A stretch of DNA of 64,000 nt, taken from Megamerina dolium (taxonomy: Eukaryota; Arthropoda; Insecta; Diptera; Megamerinidae). The position numbers and the translations under genes are program-made. How positions within the stretch are numbered: the first letter of the stretch is position 1; each line of letters begins with the position of its first letter. Location of the stretch: the NCBI GenBank assembly GCA_963854835.1, contig OY978528.1, positions 33,277,335-33,341,334 of the forward strand, read 5' to 3'. The notes under the pieces were generated by a model. It saw nothing but the letters and a program-made list of their open reading frames with translations. It was not told the origin of the DNA and did not search any database. This document shows positions 52,044-63,615 of the stretch, piece by piece.

Positions 52044-52379
52044 TAAGCTGTCAAACTGTTGTTTTTGTTGTTGTTATTGTAAGAGCATTTTATTTGGTGA
52101 ATTGGCAATGACGAAGACCCGATTGCCATGGGAACTGTTAAACTGTCATATGATTATTAGGTATTATTCGAAAAATACCACAATAGCACAATTTGCTATA
52201 CCATCGACCACAAATTTGAGATTGCATCTTCATTACAATGAATCGGTCTTTACGACTAGACCGATACATATACATATAAAATTTAACGTGTCAAAGTATG
52301 TAACTAGGCAAACCTTCCGACTTGTCTCCATCTGAGTCTTTGAACTCTTAAAAGGCTTATGGAAGATCCACTGTCTTCT

Positions 52380-52620
52380 ACCAAAATTTTGTTCAGCGAC
52401 TAGACCTACTTTGCGACTTAATGGCTACGTCAATAAGCAGAATTATCGTATTTGGGCCGAATATCAACCCGAAGAGGTTCGAATACTGTCATTACATCCA
52501 CACAAAACAATTATTTGGAGTGGTTTATGAGCTGGTGGATTCATTGGTGTACATTTCATACAAAATTAGATTGTGCGGAACTGGAAATGACTATTTACAA
52601 CATCTGAAACCGTGAAACCG
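52380..52620 (+). pseudogene. old relic of a DD41D-type mariner
   Basis: Across frameshifts the sequence parallels the DD41D transposase core: KILFSD (KIFFSDEAHF), LNGYVNKQNYRIWAEYQPEE (LGGYVDKQNCRIWGSENSQ), LSLHPHKTIIW (LHPQKVTAW) and AGGFIGVHF (SGGVIGPYF). It is far more decayed than the other copies, so it predates them or belongs to a sister family. Confidence 0.7.
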
Positions 52621-54838
52621 TGGCATTATTGCTAGAAAAATTCATTCAAAAGTTGTTGAAGTAACAGCATACTGATTCCACATGCACACTGTGTGGGCTG
52701 TAATTATTGTTGGTTGTAGTTAGTTTTGTTGGGTATGACATTGCCCTCCACGATCATATTCAGCCCAATACTCACTTTCTGGTTCAAACAGTAGAAAGTG
52801 TCGCAGTAAACTTTTCCGGTGACAGTTTGAGGTTTCTCGATCTGAAGAAATGAGATAACTCGACAATATAGCTGTTGATTCTGCTGCAGAGCGATCCGAT
52901 GTCATGACCCGTGGCAACAATAGTGCCAGTACCGGTAGTTACAGCAACTTGGAGAAGAAGCAAAAGTTTAAAAGGAGAGGTAAGAGTACACTTTCTTGGG
53001 GTACACCTTGTTTCACCTTCCTATGTCTAGAACATCGTTCCCTAATCTCAATGAAAGACTGCCTGTTAAGTAGTTAGTCATCCAGCGTCTCGTTGAACAG
53101 TAAATTGTCACTTTTCCGACCGTTGAAATGGCTGCTTATACCATGTAATGTCGCATCACTACACTTTACCCTTTGGGGCAATGATGATTTGTTATATAGA
53201 CCTTACTGTAAAAGCTCTGTAACGAAAAGTCGTACTTATTTATATTGATATTAAACGTGAGAGCTTACGTGATACTATTCATTCACTTTCTGTATTACTT
53301 GAATCAAATACAATGATTATATTTACCAACAATTAGATCAACATCAACAACGAGAATAATTTGATGTGTGAATTCTAAGATAAAAATAGCAACAACAATT
53401 TTATACTGCAAAGGCATGTAAGTAATCGTGTAGTACGTAATAATATAATACAAATTGACTCATTTGTTATTTGTACACAATTATCGCGAAATTATATTTA
53501 AATTAAATGCTGAACACATGGTGCTGCACGCATAACAAACAAACACAGCCAATTCATTATCAAGAGTCAACTACAAGCGCCTCTCTATTCGAATGAGGGG
53601 TACATACATACTCGTACATATTTTCTAGGCGTCACTACGATATTAAAGGCACATCAGATTATGGTCGTTGTCATTATCATCATGATTATGATCATCATAA
53701 CTTATATAAGTCATATGTGTGCAATGTTGTAATAGATTATTATACATAGTAGTTATTGATGTGACCATGATGAATAACTATAGAGTAGGAAATACATTGT
53801 AAATATTTAAAGTTGTGGTTACGTACGTATTTATGACATTTTTCAATCTTTTCATACATACAAAACATACAAAGAAAAATTCTGTTTTCTTTAATTACAA
53901 TTTTTCCAATTTATATTATATGTATTAGACATATGTATGGTATACATATATGATACATATATAACCCACTACTCTTGCATACGCTCCCTGACGTTTGCAA
54001 TTTCCACATATGCACATTCAGAAGTGCACCAAAGTGAAACGTATACATATAATTTACATACATATGTACATAATCAAGTGTGAAGTACGCTGTCAACTGA
54101 AATTATACAATAATATATGACTATTGGTGATAAGCAAAAGCGACAGCAGTAGCAGTAGAATAGTGTATTATGATCGGTCGATTAGTAGTACATACACCTA
54201 TAAATGTCTTTACATATGCATGTATATTGCTGTAAGTACATATTTATGTACAAAATTGTGTGCTGTCATTTAAAACAAGAAGTAAACTTGTAAAGTTATT
54301 ATGTGTGGTGAACTATGTCTTGATCTCTGCTACTCTGCTTATTATAATTATAATTATCATCATAATTATAACCATAAATTTATATGAATACTGAATACGC
54401 ACTGGTGTATCACACTGTCCGGCTCTTAATTATGCTCGTTTGAATTCCTATTTTAAAAATATATTTCTACATGCTAAAAATTCACAAAGAAAAGTTATAG
54501 TGAATGGGGACAAGAAGCGTGGTTATAGCTTTCGCATTTAGGAAATCTTGAATTACATTGTCAGTTGCCTCGAAAAAATATTGACGGAAATGGAAAAGGT
54601 GGAAATTTTCTGCTTAAAAACAGCAATTGTTGTACGTTGTAAAATAAATGGCCTTGAAGTCGGCCTGTGCTGTCCAATTTAGACTTGTAGAGATACAGTT
54701 TTGGATAAAATAATAAAAACGACTTACTGCTAATAGCTATTGCAGGGTATAGTAACTAATTTCAAATTGTCGGCCGGATAACCGAATGATATGCTCAAAA
54801 AAGAGAGTGTACACCGCTCTTCATAGTGCAATAAAAAG

Positions 54839-55365
54839 GTGAAATACGGTAGACAGTGGAAATTAGCCGATGAAGATCAAAAGCGATTAATTCGTTATTG
54901 CAAAACCAACCATTTTCTGTCGTCAAATAAGATAAAAACTTATTTAAATTTAGAAGTAAGAGGCAGAAATATTTGGTATTGGTCGAACAGATTTGTAAAA
55001 GTTAAACTTCCATCCAAAACCCCTAGAAAAGCAGTTGAAGACGATCCGCGAACAAAGTACACCAAAAATTCGGTTAAGCACAACACAGAGTCGATCATGA
55101 TTTGGAATTGCTTTTCGGAGAATGCTTCCCTAAGCAAGAGAAGAACTTGTCATTAAGGTGGGAGTTTATACAGAACAACGAACCTGAACATACATCAAAA
55201 CTGGTAAAATAGTGATTTAAGAGGTAAAAAGTCCATGTAATGGAATGACTGTCACAATCGCCTGACTTCAATACGATTGAACATCTTTGGGCAGTGCTAA
55301 AGAAGAGAATCGGGTCCTTCAAAGTTACCAACTTCAAAAAGCATGACTTTCTAATCTGAAAAGTG
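54839..55365 (+). pseudogene. Tc1-type transposase relic
   Basis: The N-terminal helix-turn-helix reads GRQWKLADEDQKRLIRYCKT. A middle block, KHNTESIMIWNCFS, matches the GGGS-MVWG region. In another frame comes [20 protein letters not shown] with the catalytic Glu. Much of the centre, with the first two Asps, is deleted. It is a different lineage from the element at 39105. Confidence 0.75.
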
Positions 55366-55424
55366 CCAACCTGGTTCAATTAATGCACCGAAAATGCGAA
55401 GAAGCTATTAGACAAGTCCCGTAA

Positions 55425-55535
55425 GCACTCGACCACGTGGTCAACCAAGGTCCATTCGTCTCATCAGAATACGGAAATGCTTAGTACGAGAACAAAACAA
55501 AGCATTTATTGCTACAAAAACACCAACAACAAGAT
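55425..55535 (+). repeat. short dispersed repeat with (CAA)-type tail, copy 1
   Basis: GTCCCGTAAGCACTCGACCA, then CGTGGTCAACCAAGGTCCATT, CAGAATACGGAAATGC and GCTACAAAAACACCAACAAC repeat the segment inserted at 58377-58527 in the other orientation. It is about 110 bp and noncoding. Confidence 0.7.
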
Positions 55536-55539
55536 ATTG

Positions 55540-56185
55540 ACCCTCATGGATGTTAACATGGCAATCTCGGTCAAGGATTGCCAGTGAATTCAGTGCTGCC
55601 CTGTACGTGCCAGTGCTCAAATCATCGAGCAGATGACCCACCTGCCCATCGAAAGAGCGCAGGCCACCTCGGATTCCACGCGGGAGAGGATCAAGCTGCG
55701 CCAACCGGTTGTTGGGGTGTGACGAGAGGTGGCATGAGAGGAGGAATTGTTGCGAAAGCAGCTCGTTGTGCTCACGCACTTTTAGCATTCGCGTTTCCTG
55801 ATGTAGGTGATCTTCATGTGCCATCTTGTGACAGCCCGTGATGATGCGCAGGGCAGTATTCTGTCTGATTTGCAGAAGCCACCATTGCGTGTCGCTTATC
55901 AGTGGTATCCAAATTGGAGCCGCATAGTCGATGATCGACCTGCCGATGGACTTATAAGTGATTAGCAGCGTCTCCTTGTCTTTTCCCCAGCCAGTGCCGG
56001 CCAGCGCCTTGAGGACATTATTTCTGGCATGTAACCTTTGGATGGTGTAATCAACACTGTTCTCACTGCAATCGGGTCTCCGCCCCGGAACAGACTCCGG
56101 ACTCTTGGATCACTTCCGAGGTCTGGACCAAGGATTGCTACCTCAGACTTACTACTTCTCGAAATCACGATACAAAACATATCAC
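55540..56185 (-). mobile_element. LINE 3' coding fragment (Jockey/CR1 superfamily)
   Basis: The minus strand reads KALAGTGWGKDKETLLITYK, SIIDYAAPIWIPLISDTQW, QIRQNTALRIITGCHKM, DHLHQETRMLKVREHNELLS and FLLSCHLSSHPNNRL. These are the conserved C-terminal motifs after the reverse transcriptase in many insect LINEs. It is 5'-truncated, with no catalytic residues present. Further frames at 56100-56180 (VAILGPDLGSDPRVRSLF) may be flanking or shifted sequence. Confidence 0.8.
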
Positions 56186-57601
56186 ATCACGTAAACCCTT
56201 GGGCTATAAGTAGCCCATTTGAAACTTTGTCGATATTGATAAATTTTTATTCAAGTTATCGTGTGATTGACATACGGAATCGCTCTAAAGTTGACTATAT
56301 TACGATTAATTAATTTATCTTCTAATTCCGTTGGTACATTAAATGCGGCATTGCTATGCCCTATTTACATCATCACAAATATATTTTCAAGGTGTATTCA
56401 GAACAGGTGGTGTTACTAGTAAGACTGTAGCTGCAGCATGACAAAGCCAATTTATTATTCCTTTCCTCTACGTCTGGTTAATTGTCAGACAGCTATTACA
56501 GAGGTGCTACTTTATTAATTGCACTTCGGATATTAGATTCGAATTCAAATTTTTCCCATAGGTATCTCAAATAAATTCATTGGAAAAAATTCAATTCAAT
56601 GTGAGGTTAGTTGAATGTCGCGTGGTGTATAAGTACATACCTATACATAAATAGCATCATTGTAAATGTTGTTGGAAAAGAATATTTCTCTTGTTCTTGT
56701 TTACAAATGATGAGTATGAAATTGTTGACGAGAGCATTGATAACATTGAAGAAAATGCATTCATAAACTAAAGTTACTGGCTTTAATTGCTACTCCTTTT
56801 TTAGCTGATTTATTGGAAATTCTTTCAATTTATTTTGTTTTTATCAGCCAATTAAGAAATTACTTCAATTAATTATTTTGGTGGTACAAGGAACACAATA
56901 ATTATAAGAATATTGCTTATTTCAGTAATCTCAAAGCAAAAACTTAACTTTTTGCTCTTTCACCTTTCTTCATATTGTAATTGTACGCATTTATTACCAT
57001 ACATGTACGTTTTTTAATCAACGACATACAAGTAATTGTTATATTCTAATACTCGTATGTATGATATATGCCATGTACGATTAATTGTGTTTATGTACTC
57101 GTATGTGGGTATATGCTGCTATTCAAGTTTTAATTTGCTCAACAGAAAAAGAAATGTTATTGCACAACACGCATCGTACTTATGTATGTATTACGTACAC
57201 CTCCATTTATGCACATACGTAAAATAAATAAATAAATAACTAACTATATAAGCGAATAAGCATATGTTGCATTTAAAAGTGAAAGTATACATACATAAAT
57301 ACCTACATAAGACATTAAACACGTCGCATAGCGTACGTGCATATATCGTAGCATGCAGTAGTGTTTGTTCGGTGTAATAACTATTGCCTAATGAAGCCAT
57401 AATAAAGCGCATTAATATAAAATGGCCCCAATGTACAAGAATTAAAACATAAAGCGTACATTTACTATTCAAAATTATTGAATTTATTATTAGAGACAAT
57501 TCTAATTTGTGAAAAAACATATAATTTCATATTTGACCAATATCTAATGTTTGTCATTTTATAAAAATTATTCGTGTGGTTTATTTTCGAAAATTGAAAT
57601 T

Positions 57602-58812
57602 TTATTGTAAAAAACTGTTTATACATTCAAGGTTCACTAGTTTTTCCCATCTTTCTGGCAGCATACTGATTCCGCGTCGAAAGAAATCAACATGTGAATC
57701 GACCCAAGTTTTGGCTTCTTTGAAAGAATTGCCTGTTCTTCCAGGCCGTGTGTCATCGATCGGAACAAGTGGTAATCGAAAGGAGCAAGGACTTCCCATT
57801 TGAGTGTTTCTAAGTACATTTAAAGGGAGTATTACAGCCGTTTTTCTCGCAATGATCGGCTCAAACGCCTAAATTGTTGTCGGTACGGGTCCCCTGTGAA
57901 CGTCAGACCCGATTTCAACAGCTCATAATACACCACACCCAGCACCCACAGCTGGTCCCACCAAATACACACCATGATCTTCTCGTCATAAATATTCGGC
58001 TTGGCCGTCGATGATGAGGCATTGCCGAGGTATCCATACGTTGCCCGACGTTTTGGATTATCGTAATGTACCCACTTTTCATCGCCAGTCACAATTCGAT
58101 GCAAACCCCCCTTTCTTTTTTACCGTTGGAACAGTTGTTCACACGTAAAAGAACGGCGTTCAAGGTCTCTTGGCTTCAGTTCATACGGCACCCAATTTCC
58201 AACCCTTCGTATGGCGTTTAAACGATAGCAAATGGTTGGCTCCAAATGTTTTTGTGAGTTCATCTTGAGTTTGTGATGGATCTGGTTCGAGCCCTGCCTC
58301 CAATTCTTCATCCTCAAACTTTGGTAGTGCTGCGGGTCGTTCTTCGCCTTCCACATCAAAATTGCTAGTATTAAATGTTGTTGTTGTTTTTGTAGCAGCA
58401 AAAATACGGAAATGCTTTGTTTTGTTCCCGTACAAGGCATTTCCGTATTCTGATGAAGTGAATGGACCTTGGTCGACCACGTGGTCGAGTGCTTCCGGGA
58501 CGTAGACCCATCCATTCTTGGGAAGCCAGTATTAAATCGTGCAAACCACTTTTGACACGTTCGTTCAGATAAAGCATGATCACCATAAACTTTTACTAAA
58601 ATACTATGACTTTTGGCAGCCCTTTTCTTCATATTGATGTAATGAAGTAAAACTCCCCGCAAAAACATATTATTCGGTACAAAAGTTGACATTTTCAGAG
58701 CACACAGCAAACTATGTTGTTTACACTTCAGCGAAATGCAGATAGTTACTGAAAAAGAAAACCTAATGATACTTCTCAAATCCGCACGAACTTGTTTACA
58801 CTCCCGATACAT
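57602..58812 (-). pseudogene. mariner relic, mauritiana-like, interrupted by an insertion
   Basis: Starting near 58690 the minus strand reads MSTFVPNNMFLRGVLLHYIN and KVYGDHALSERTCQKWFARF (helix-turn-helix). A 151-bp insertion intervenes, then comes NFDVEGEERPAALPKFEDEE, VGNWVPYELKPRDLERRSFT, HRIVTGDEKWVHYDNPKRRA (first Asp), WDQLWVLGVVYYELLKSG and EKRL. The second-Asp region is deleted and the third is shortened to LAPFDYHLFRSM. The C-terminus is ISMLPERWEK. A Leu-Trp-Val-Leu duplication follows WDQ. Confidence 0.88.
58377..58527 (-). mobile_element. 151-bp retro-insertion with 10-bp TSD inside a mariner
   Basis: AGTATTAAAT lies on both sides (58367-58376 and 58528-58537), and removing the insert restores the mariner reading ARFNTSNFDVEG. 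On the minus strand the insert ends in a (CAA)n tail and contains an exact 12-bp inverted repeat, ATACGGAAATGC / GCATTTCCGTAT. A second copy is at 55425-55535. It could be a small SINE or a truncated LINE 3' end. Confidence 0.85.
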
Positions 58813-59395
58813 TAGGGTGCATCAATTTGTTCAGACAGAAAAACTTGAAAAAGCATGTAGCGGAAACGTAATCTACGGACATTGAATCAGGAGAATATTT
58901 CGAATAAATATACCGAAAAATTAGCAGATATCGTGTTTTAATGGTGTTTTCTAGAGGCAGTCCAGATCCATCAATACACTTGTTACATCGATTTAATAGT
59001 AATTCAAACGCGTGTTCCAGCTCATTTTTCGGAATTGCCTCCATTGCCCTCGTCGAAGCCCGTTGTATGGTCTGAATGTCATCAAAAAATCATCCTTTCA
59101 ACTTCAATATCAGTTTTGGGAACAAAAAGAAGTCGCACGGTGCCAAATCAGATGAATACGGCGGGTGATTCAACACCCGCCAAAAATTGACGAACAATGA
59201 GTACTGTGTGTTAAATTTCATGTTAAAATTTCAACATCAAACGAACACGTGTTTTGTAAAATGAATGTCAATAAACATTAAATGTCAACCAAATGCCATG
59301 AAATTTTGACAGTTAGTAGAGGAAGGTTGAAGTATCAAAACGCATGTGCTCACACATAGATGGCGCGCTTGGTTGCTGAGATATGGTTCGAGTCG
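58796..59395 (-). pseudogene. another mariner relic, C-terminal part
   Basis: The minus strand reads PPYSSDLAPCDFFLFPKL (third-Asp block) near 59160, then IQTIQRASTRAMEAIPKNELEHAFELLLNR and CNKCIDGSG. This fits the C-terminus of DD34D mariners of a lineage with APCD in place of APSD. The upstream half is replaced by noncoding sequence. It abuts the mauritiana-like relic. Confidence 0.7.
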
Positions 59396-59677
59396 TAACA
59401 CATAATTGTCGCTCCTTGTATGTCCTTTTTATAGAAAACTTTCTGAAGTTGATAAAAATAACTACCTGTATCTTCGACTAAGGGCTTGTTCAATAGAAAA
59501 GCTTCTCAGTTTTCAATATCTATGCTCATTTAGAAAAAAATTTGCTACCTCAGCAGAGTTTCGTTTCGTTCCGCAAAAATTAAAAAAGTGCTGACCAGAA
59601 TTTGAATATGTCGCTATATGTTTTGGAAGTCGCTGATCATGAATTCGGGTTCGATTTTGCTCAATTGCGTCAGAAAG

Positions 59678-59780
59678 AATTTTCAGGGTTGTCATCATCT
59701 TTTTTACATTTTGTGCTTCATTTTTCATGAAGCACAAATTTTCAGGGTTGTCATCATCTTTTTTACATTTTGTGCTTCAT
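59678..59780. repeat. 44-bp direct duplication with palindromic junction
   Basis: The 44-mer beginning AATTTTCAGGGTTGTCATC occurs at 59678-59721 and again at 59737-59780. Between them, TTTGTGCTTCAT / ATGAAGCACAAA forms a 12-bp hairpin spanning the junction (59710-59738). Confidence 0.85.
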
Positions 59781-60222
59781 AGCGGAAACCCTAAACTTCT
59801 AAATATAAATAAACAAATCGTTCCAGCTCTTCTTGCTAAATATAACTAAATAACTTCACCATATTGCCACAAATCTTCTCGCCGAAAATTTTGATTTAAC
59901 AACTATGGTGTTACGGTAATATTTCTGCTATATGCATCATCATAAACGATGATGCTATTATTTTAATCTGCAAAAGAAAGTTTAGTGTATTTTATGACGT
60001 CCAGCTAATTATTTCGGCTCAATAGAAAGCCATTCTTGAGGAAAACCATATTGAGAAAATGCCTAAAAATTGTTTTTTTTTTTTTTGTAATTAGGGTAAA
60101 AAAAAAACTTTGATTCACAAAAAAATAGTATATTATAGTTTTTAATATAATATTTAGATGCTTTAGATCACGAAAAATTATTTTTTTTTTTTTATACGCC
60201 TACATTCATACATTTGTATGTA

Positions 60223-60589
60223 AAAAAAAAAAAAAAAAATATGTGGCACTTAAAGCCCCAAAGGGCTCATTGGCCGAGCTTCTCTTCTATTACTGTTGTG
60301 CGTCTTAAATTTTGGACAGTATTAGAATGGACCTACTTATTTTAGCCGGTTCCGAACGGCAGAACACTTGTGACATCACTTTTTCTGAGCTTTGTCACAG
60401 AGTTCTTTTTTAGAAGCTTTTTCATGGCAAGTTGTTACTGTCGTAAGAATTGCCAATTGCTTGCCGACAGGTGGGTACCATTCGAAAGAAAAATCTTTTC
60501 GATATAAAATTTGTTATGCATCAGCCGGGTATTGAACCACGACCTACAGATCAGAAGGCGAACACACTAACCACTGAGCTACGGCACCC
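60223..60589 (-). mobile_element. tRNA-headed SINE, copy l, with 13-bp TSD
   Basis: A full-length minus-strand copy with an A-tail, ATGTGGCACTTAAAGCCCC end, body and tRNA-like head. It is flanked by identical ACATTTGTATGTA (60210-60222 and 60590-60602). It is nearly identical to copy f, so both are recent. Confidence 0.95.
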
Positions 60590-61121
60590 ACATTTGTATG
60601 TATATTGTATAAATTCAAAAACCAAATGACAATTATATTTCTTATTTTTATATGTGAAATGTTAATTTTTGTCTTTTATCTATTCAATTACTTCTTTGTA
60701 TTATACTTACATCCATATGTGCATCTGTATGCGTTGATATTTAGTACGAGTTCATGCACTTGAAAAAAAATACCATCAACAACAACAAACTAAACCATAT
60801 TTTTCTCAGTGTACCTAACTACCATATGAATTTGCTCTGACTTCAGTATTATACTATATTTCATAATTTATTTTGTTTGTTTGATTTTGTATATTTTCTT
60901 TTGTGCTACTTTGAACTCTTCAATTGAACGAGTCGCTTACATTTATACATATTTATGAGTACATTCATTCATTCACTATTCATTCATGCGTTTGCTAGCA
61001 CGAAAATAGCATCATTCATTGATGAAGAAATTAGTTAGAAAACCCCAATGTACGTACTTTGGTGCGGTACAATATTGCTGAAAATGGGCTTTAGCGCTAT
61101 TAGGGATATATGAATGATGTA

Positions 61122-63490
61122 CGAGGGCGGTCCCAGAACTACCTGACCTGACATAGATGACGGCAGTAGTTTGAAAAAAATACTTTGGTGAAAAGTGGCA
61201 ACTTTATAAAACATGTTTTAAGTTTAAGTTGCATCGTACAGACCAATCAGCCTCCTGCCTCTACTCTCTAAAGTATTCGAAAAGCTACTTGTCATGAATA
61301 TAACTCCATTTATTAACCTCAACCAACTGATTCCCCAACATCAGTTGGAATTTAGAAAACAGCACGGCACAATAGAGCAAGTCCACCGCATTGTAACTCT
61401 GATAAGGAACACTTTTGAAGAAAAAAAGTATTGCTCAGCTGTCTTTCTTGATATCACTCAAGCTTTCGATAAAGTATGGCACGATAACCTTATTTACAAA
61501 CTCAAACTATTACTGCCTACAAATGTCTCCTCATTGCTTAGTAGCTACCTCACGAAAAGACAATTTCTCGTACATCACAAGGATTACACAACAAATTCAT
61601 TGGATATTCACGCTGGCGTTCCTCAAGGAAGCGTTTTGGGCCCCTTACTGTATCTCTTATACACTTCAGATATGCCCAACAATAACTATACATTCATATC
61701 GACCTTTGCTGACGATACGGCAATATTGTGCTCTCGCTCTAACCCCATAGAAGCTACTAAACTCCTGCAGAATCATGACGATTCTCTCGAAATCTAGCTA
61801 GCAAAATGGCATATAAAAGTCAATGAATCAAATAGCGTGCATATAACCTTCACTCTAAGGCTAGATACATGTCCCCCACTTAAAATAAATGGCCAATCAG
61901 TTCCACACTGTTCCTCAACAAAGTACTTGGGTATCCACCTCGACAGAAGGCTGACCTGGAAAAATCACATAGAGGCAAAGAAAACTCAGATCAAGCTTAA
62001 AATTAATCAGTTATGGTAGCTGTTACACAAAATACAAAGTGCTATTATATAAAGCAATCCTGAAGCCAATCTGGACTTATGGCATTCAGTTATGGGGCAC
62101 CGCATCTCCCTCAAATATCGAAAAATTGCAGCGAATACAATCCAAGTGCCTGCAAATTATTGTAAACGCGCCTTGGTATATGAGGAACGTTAACATCCAT
62201 CGAGATTTGAATGTACCCACAATTTCTGAGGAAGTTGCAAAGTCCTGCAGAAGCTACATTCAAAAATTACACAACCATCCGAATCCCCTTGCTAGGCAAT
62301 TGTTGCTGAGCACGGGGCATCGACGATTAAAAAGAAAAGACACACTGAATATGCTGTGAAATTGCTAAACCTCGCGACTCAACAAATTGTGATGGAACAT
62401 ACGGAATATCACATAATTTTAGTTAGTTTGTAAGATTTGAATACTTATTGTGAGTTTCTAAGTATATTAGAAAGATTCAATAAATTCTTAGTATTTAAAA
62501 AAAAAAGTTTCAAGGCGTCATGTTGTTTAGTATATTCTTTTTGGAGCCATTGAAAGTTAACGAATTTGTAAACATGGAAAAAATTGGTCACCGTTACGTA
62601 ATTCAACACTTTCATTTGAAAGGTCTCAGGAATATTAAAGCCGAACTAGATTCTACTCTGGGGGAGTCTGCTCCTTCGTTTACGACCATAAAATATTGGG
62701 TGGCAGAGTTTAAACGAGGTTGTACGATCTACTAAAACGAACACCGTAGTGGTCGATCAATTCAGGTGGCCTCGCTAGAAACAGTTAAGGAAATCCACAA
62801 AGTGGTATTAGATGATCGCCGGCTGAAGGTACGTGAGCTAAGTGCAATTTCAGGCAATTCAAAAATTGCTATACATCGTATATTGACCGAAAATTTGGAG
62901 ACGTAAAAGCCGTGTGCAAAATGGGTCCCGCGTTTGCATCGATTCGTAACCATGGATGAGGCATGGGTCGACGACATCACACCTGAGACAAAGGAGCAGT
63001 TAAAACAGTGGACTGAAAGGGGAGAATCGTCTCCAAAGAAGGTGAAGACAGTTCCATCTGATGGCAAGGTTACGGCGTCTGTTTTTCGGAATGCACGTGG
63101 GATAATTTTTCTTCAAAGAGGAAAATCAATCAACGGCGAGTATTATGCTAATTTGTTGCAGCGTTTAAGTTATGAAATTAAAGAAAAAACGCCACTCGAA
63201 TTGCTTCAGCATGCACCTTTTTCGCCATATTTAGCTCCTTCGGATTATTTTCTATTTCCAAATTCGAAAAAAAGGCTTGGCGGTAAAAGATTTGCAAACA
63301 ATGAAGAGGTGGAGTCTGCGGTAGATGGCTATTTTAATGAGCTAGACAGTTCATACTATAAACAGGGTATCGAAGCAATAAAATATCACTGGGAAAAGTG
63401 TATAGAGCTAAAAGGAGATTATGTTGAGAAATAAAGAAATATCTTCACAAATTTGTTGTTTTCTTTGTTGTAGTTTTGGGACCGCCGTCG
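61122..63490 (+). mobile_element. mariner element split by a Jockey-type LINE
   Basis: The TIRs match (CGAGGGCGGTCCCAGAACTAC at 61122 and its near complement ending GGGACCGCCGTCG at 63490), with TA on each side (61120-61121, 63491-63492). The transposase begins MEKIGHRYVIQHFHLKGLRN (62574) and is interrupted by stops. It resumes with HRFVTMDEAW (first Asp position), VTASVFRNARGIIFLQRGKS and APFSPYLAPSDYFLFPN, ending ELKGDYVEK. About 20 residues before APFSPYL are missing, including the second catalytic Asp. Confidence 0.9.
61229..62508 (+). mobile_element. Jockey-type LINE, 5'-truncated
   Basis: The frame opens at 61231 with ASYRPISLLPLLSKVFEKLL. It carries reverse transcriptase motifs QLEFRKQHGTIEQVHRI, SAVFLDITQAFDKVWHDNL, AGVPQGSVLGPLLYLLYTSD, the catalytic FADD (61705-61716) and KYLGIHLDRRLTWKNHI. 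TAG codons replace expected Trp and Tyr codons at 61795 and 62017, and a frameshift precedes LLYKAILKPIWTYGIQLWGT. It ends in a short poly(A) at about 62499-62508. Similar AAGTTT(C)AAG words flank it (61220 and 62507), the likely TSD. Confidence 0.9.
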
Positions 63491-63615
63491 TACATAAATC
63501 GTACATCAAATTATGTAATTCTTTTTATGAAACGAATTCTACTTTTATTCATCTGATTTCATTATTTATGATTATTTATAATTAATATGTTGCATTTGTA
63601 TTTTGCATGCAACAG

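Larger units (their letters stand above)
45032..63615 (+). other. Galphai: G alpha-i intron 1 (18.6 kb), transposon-rich
   Basis: The GT donor (45032-45033) and the pyrimidine-poor acceptor GCATGCAACAG (63605-63615) delimit the intron. It contains two clear SINEs, three LINE segments, several mariner and Tc1 relics and long unassigned stretches. Of these, 45565-46570, 46940-48055, 50440-51470, 52690-54838 and 56186-57600 show no gene I can support. A CTT tract is at about 47812-47829. A SINE body scrap (GGTACCCACCTGTCGGCAAC) is at 45536-45556. Confidence 0.85.
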
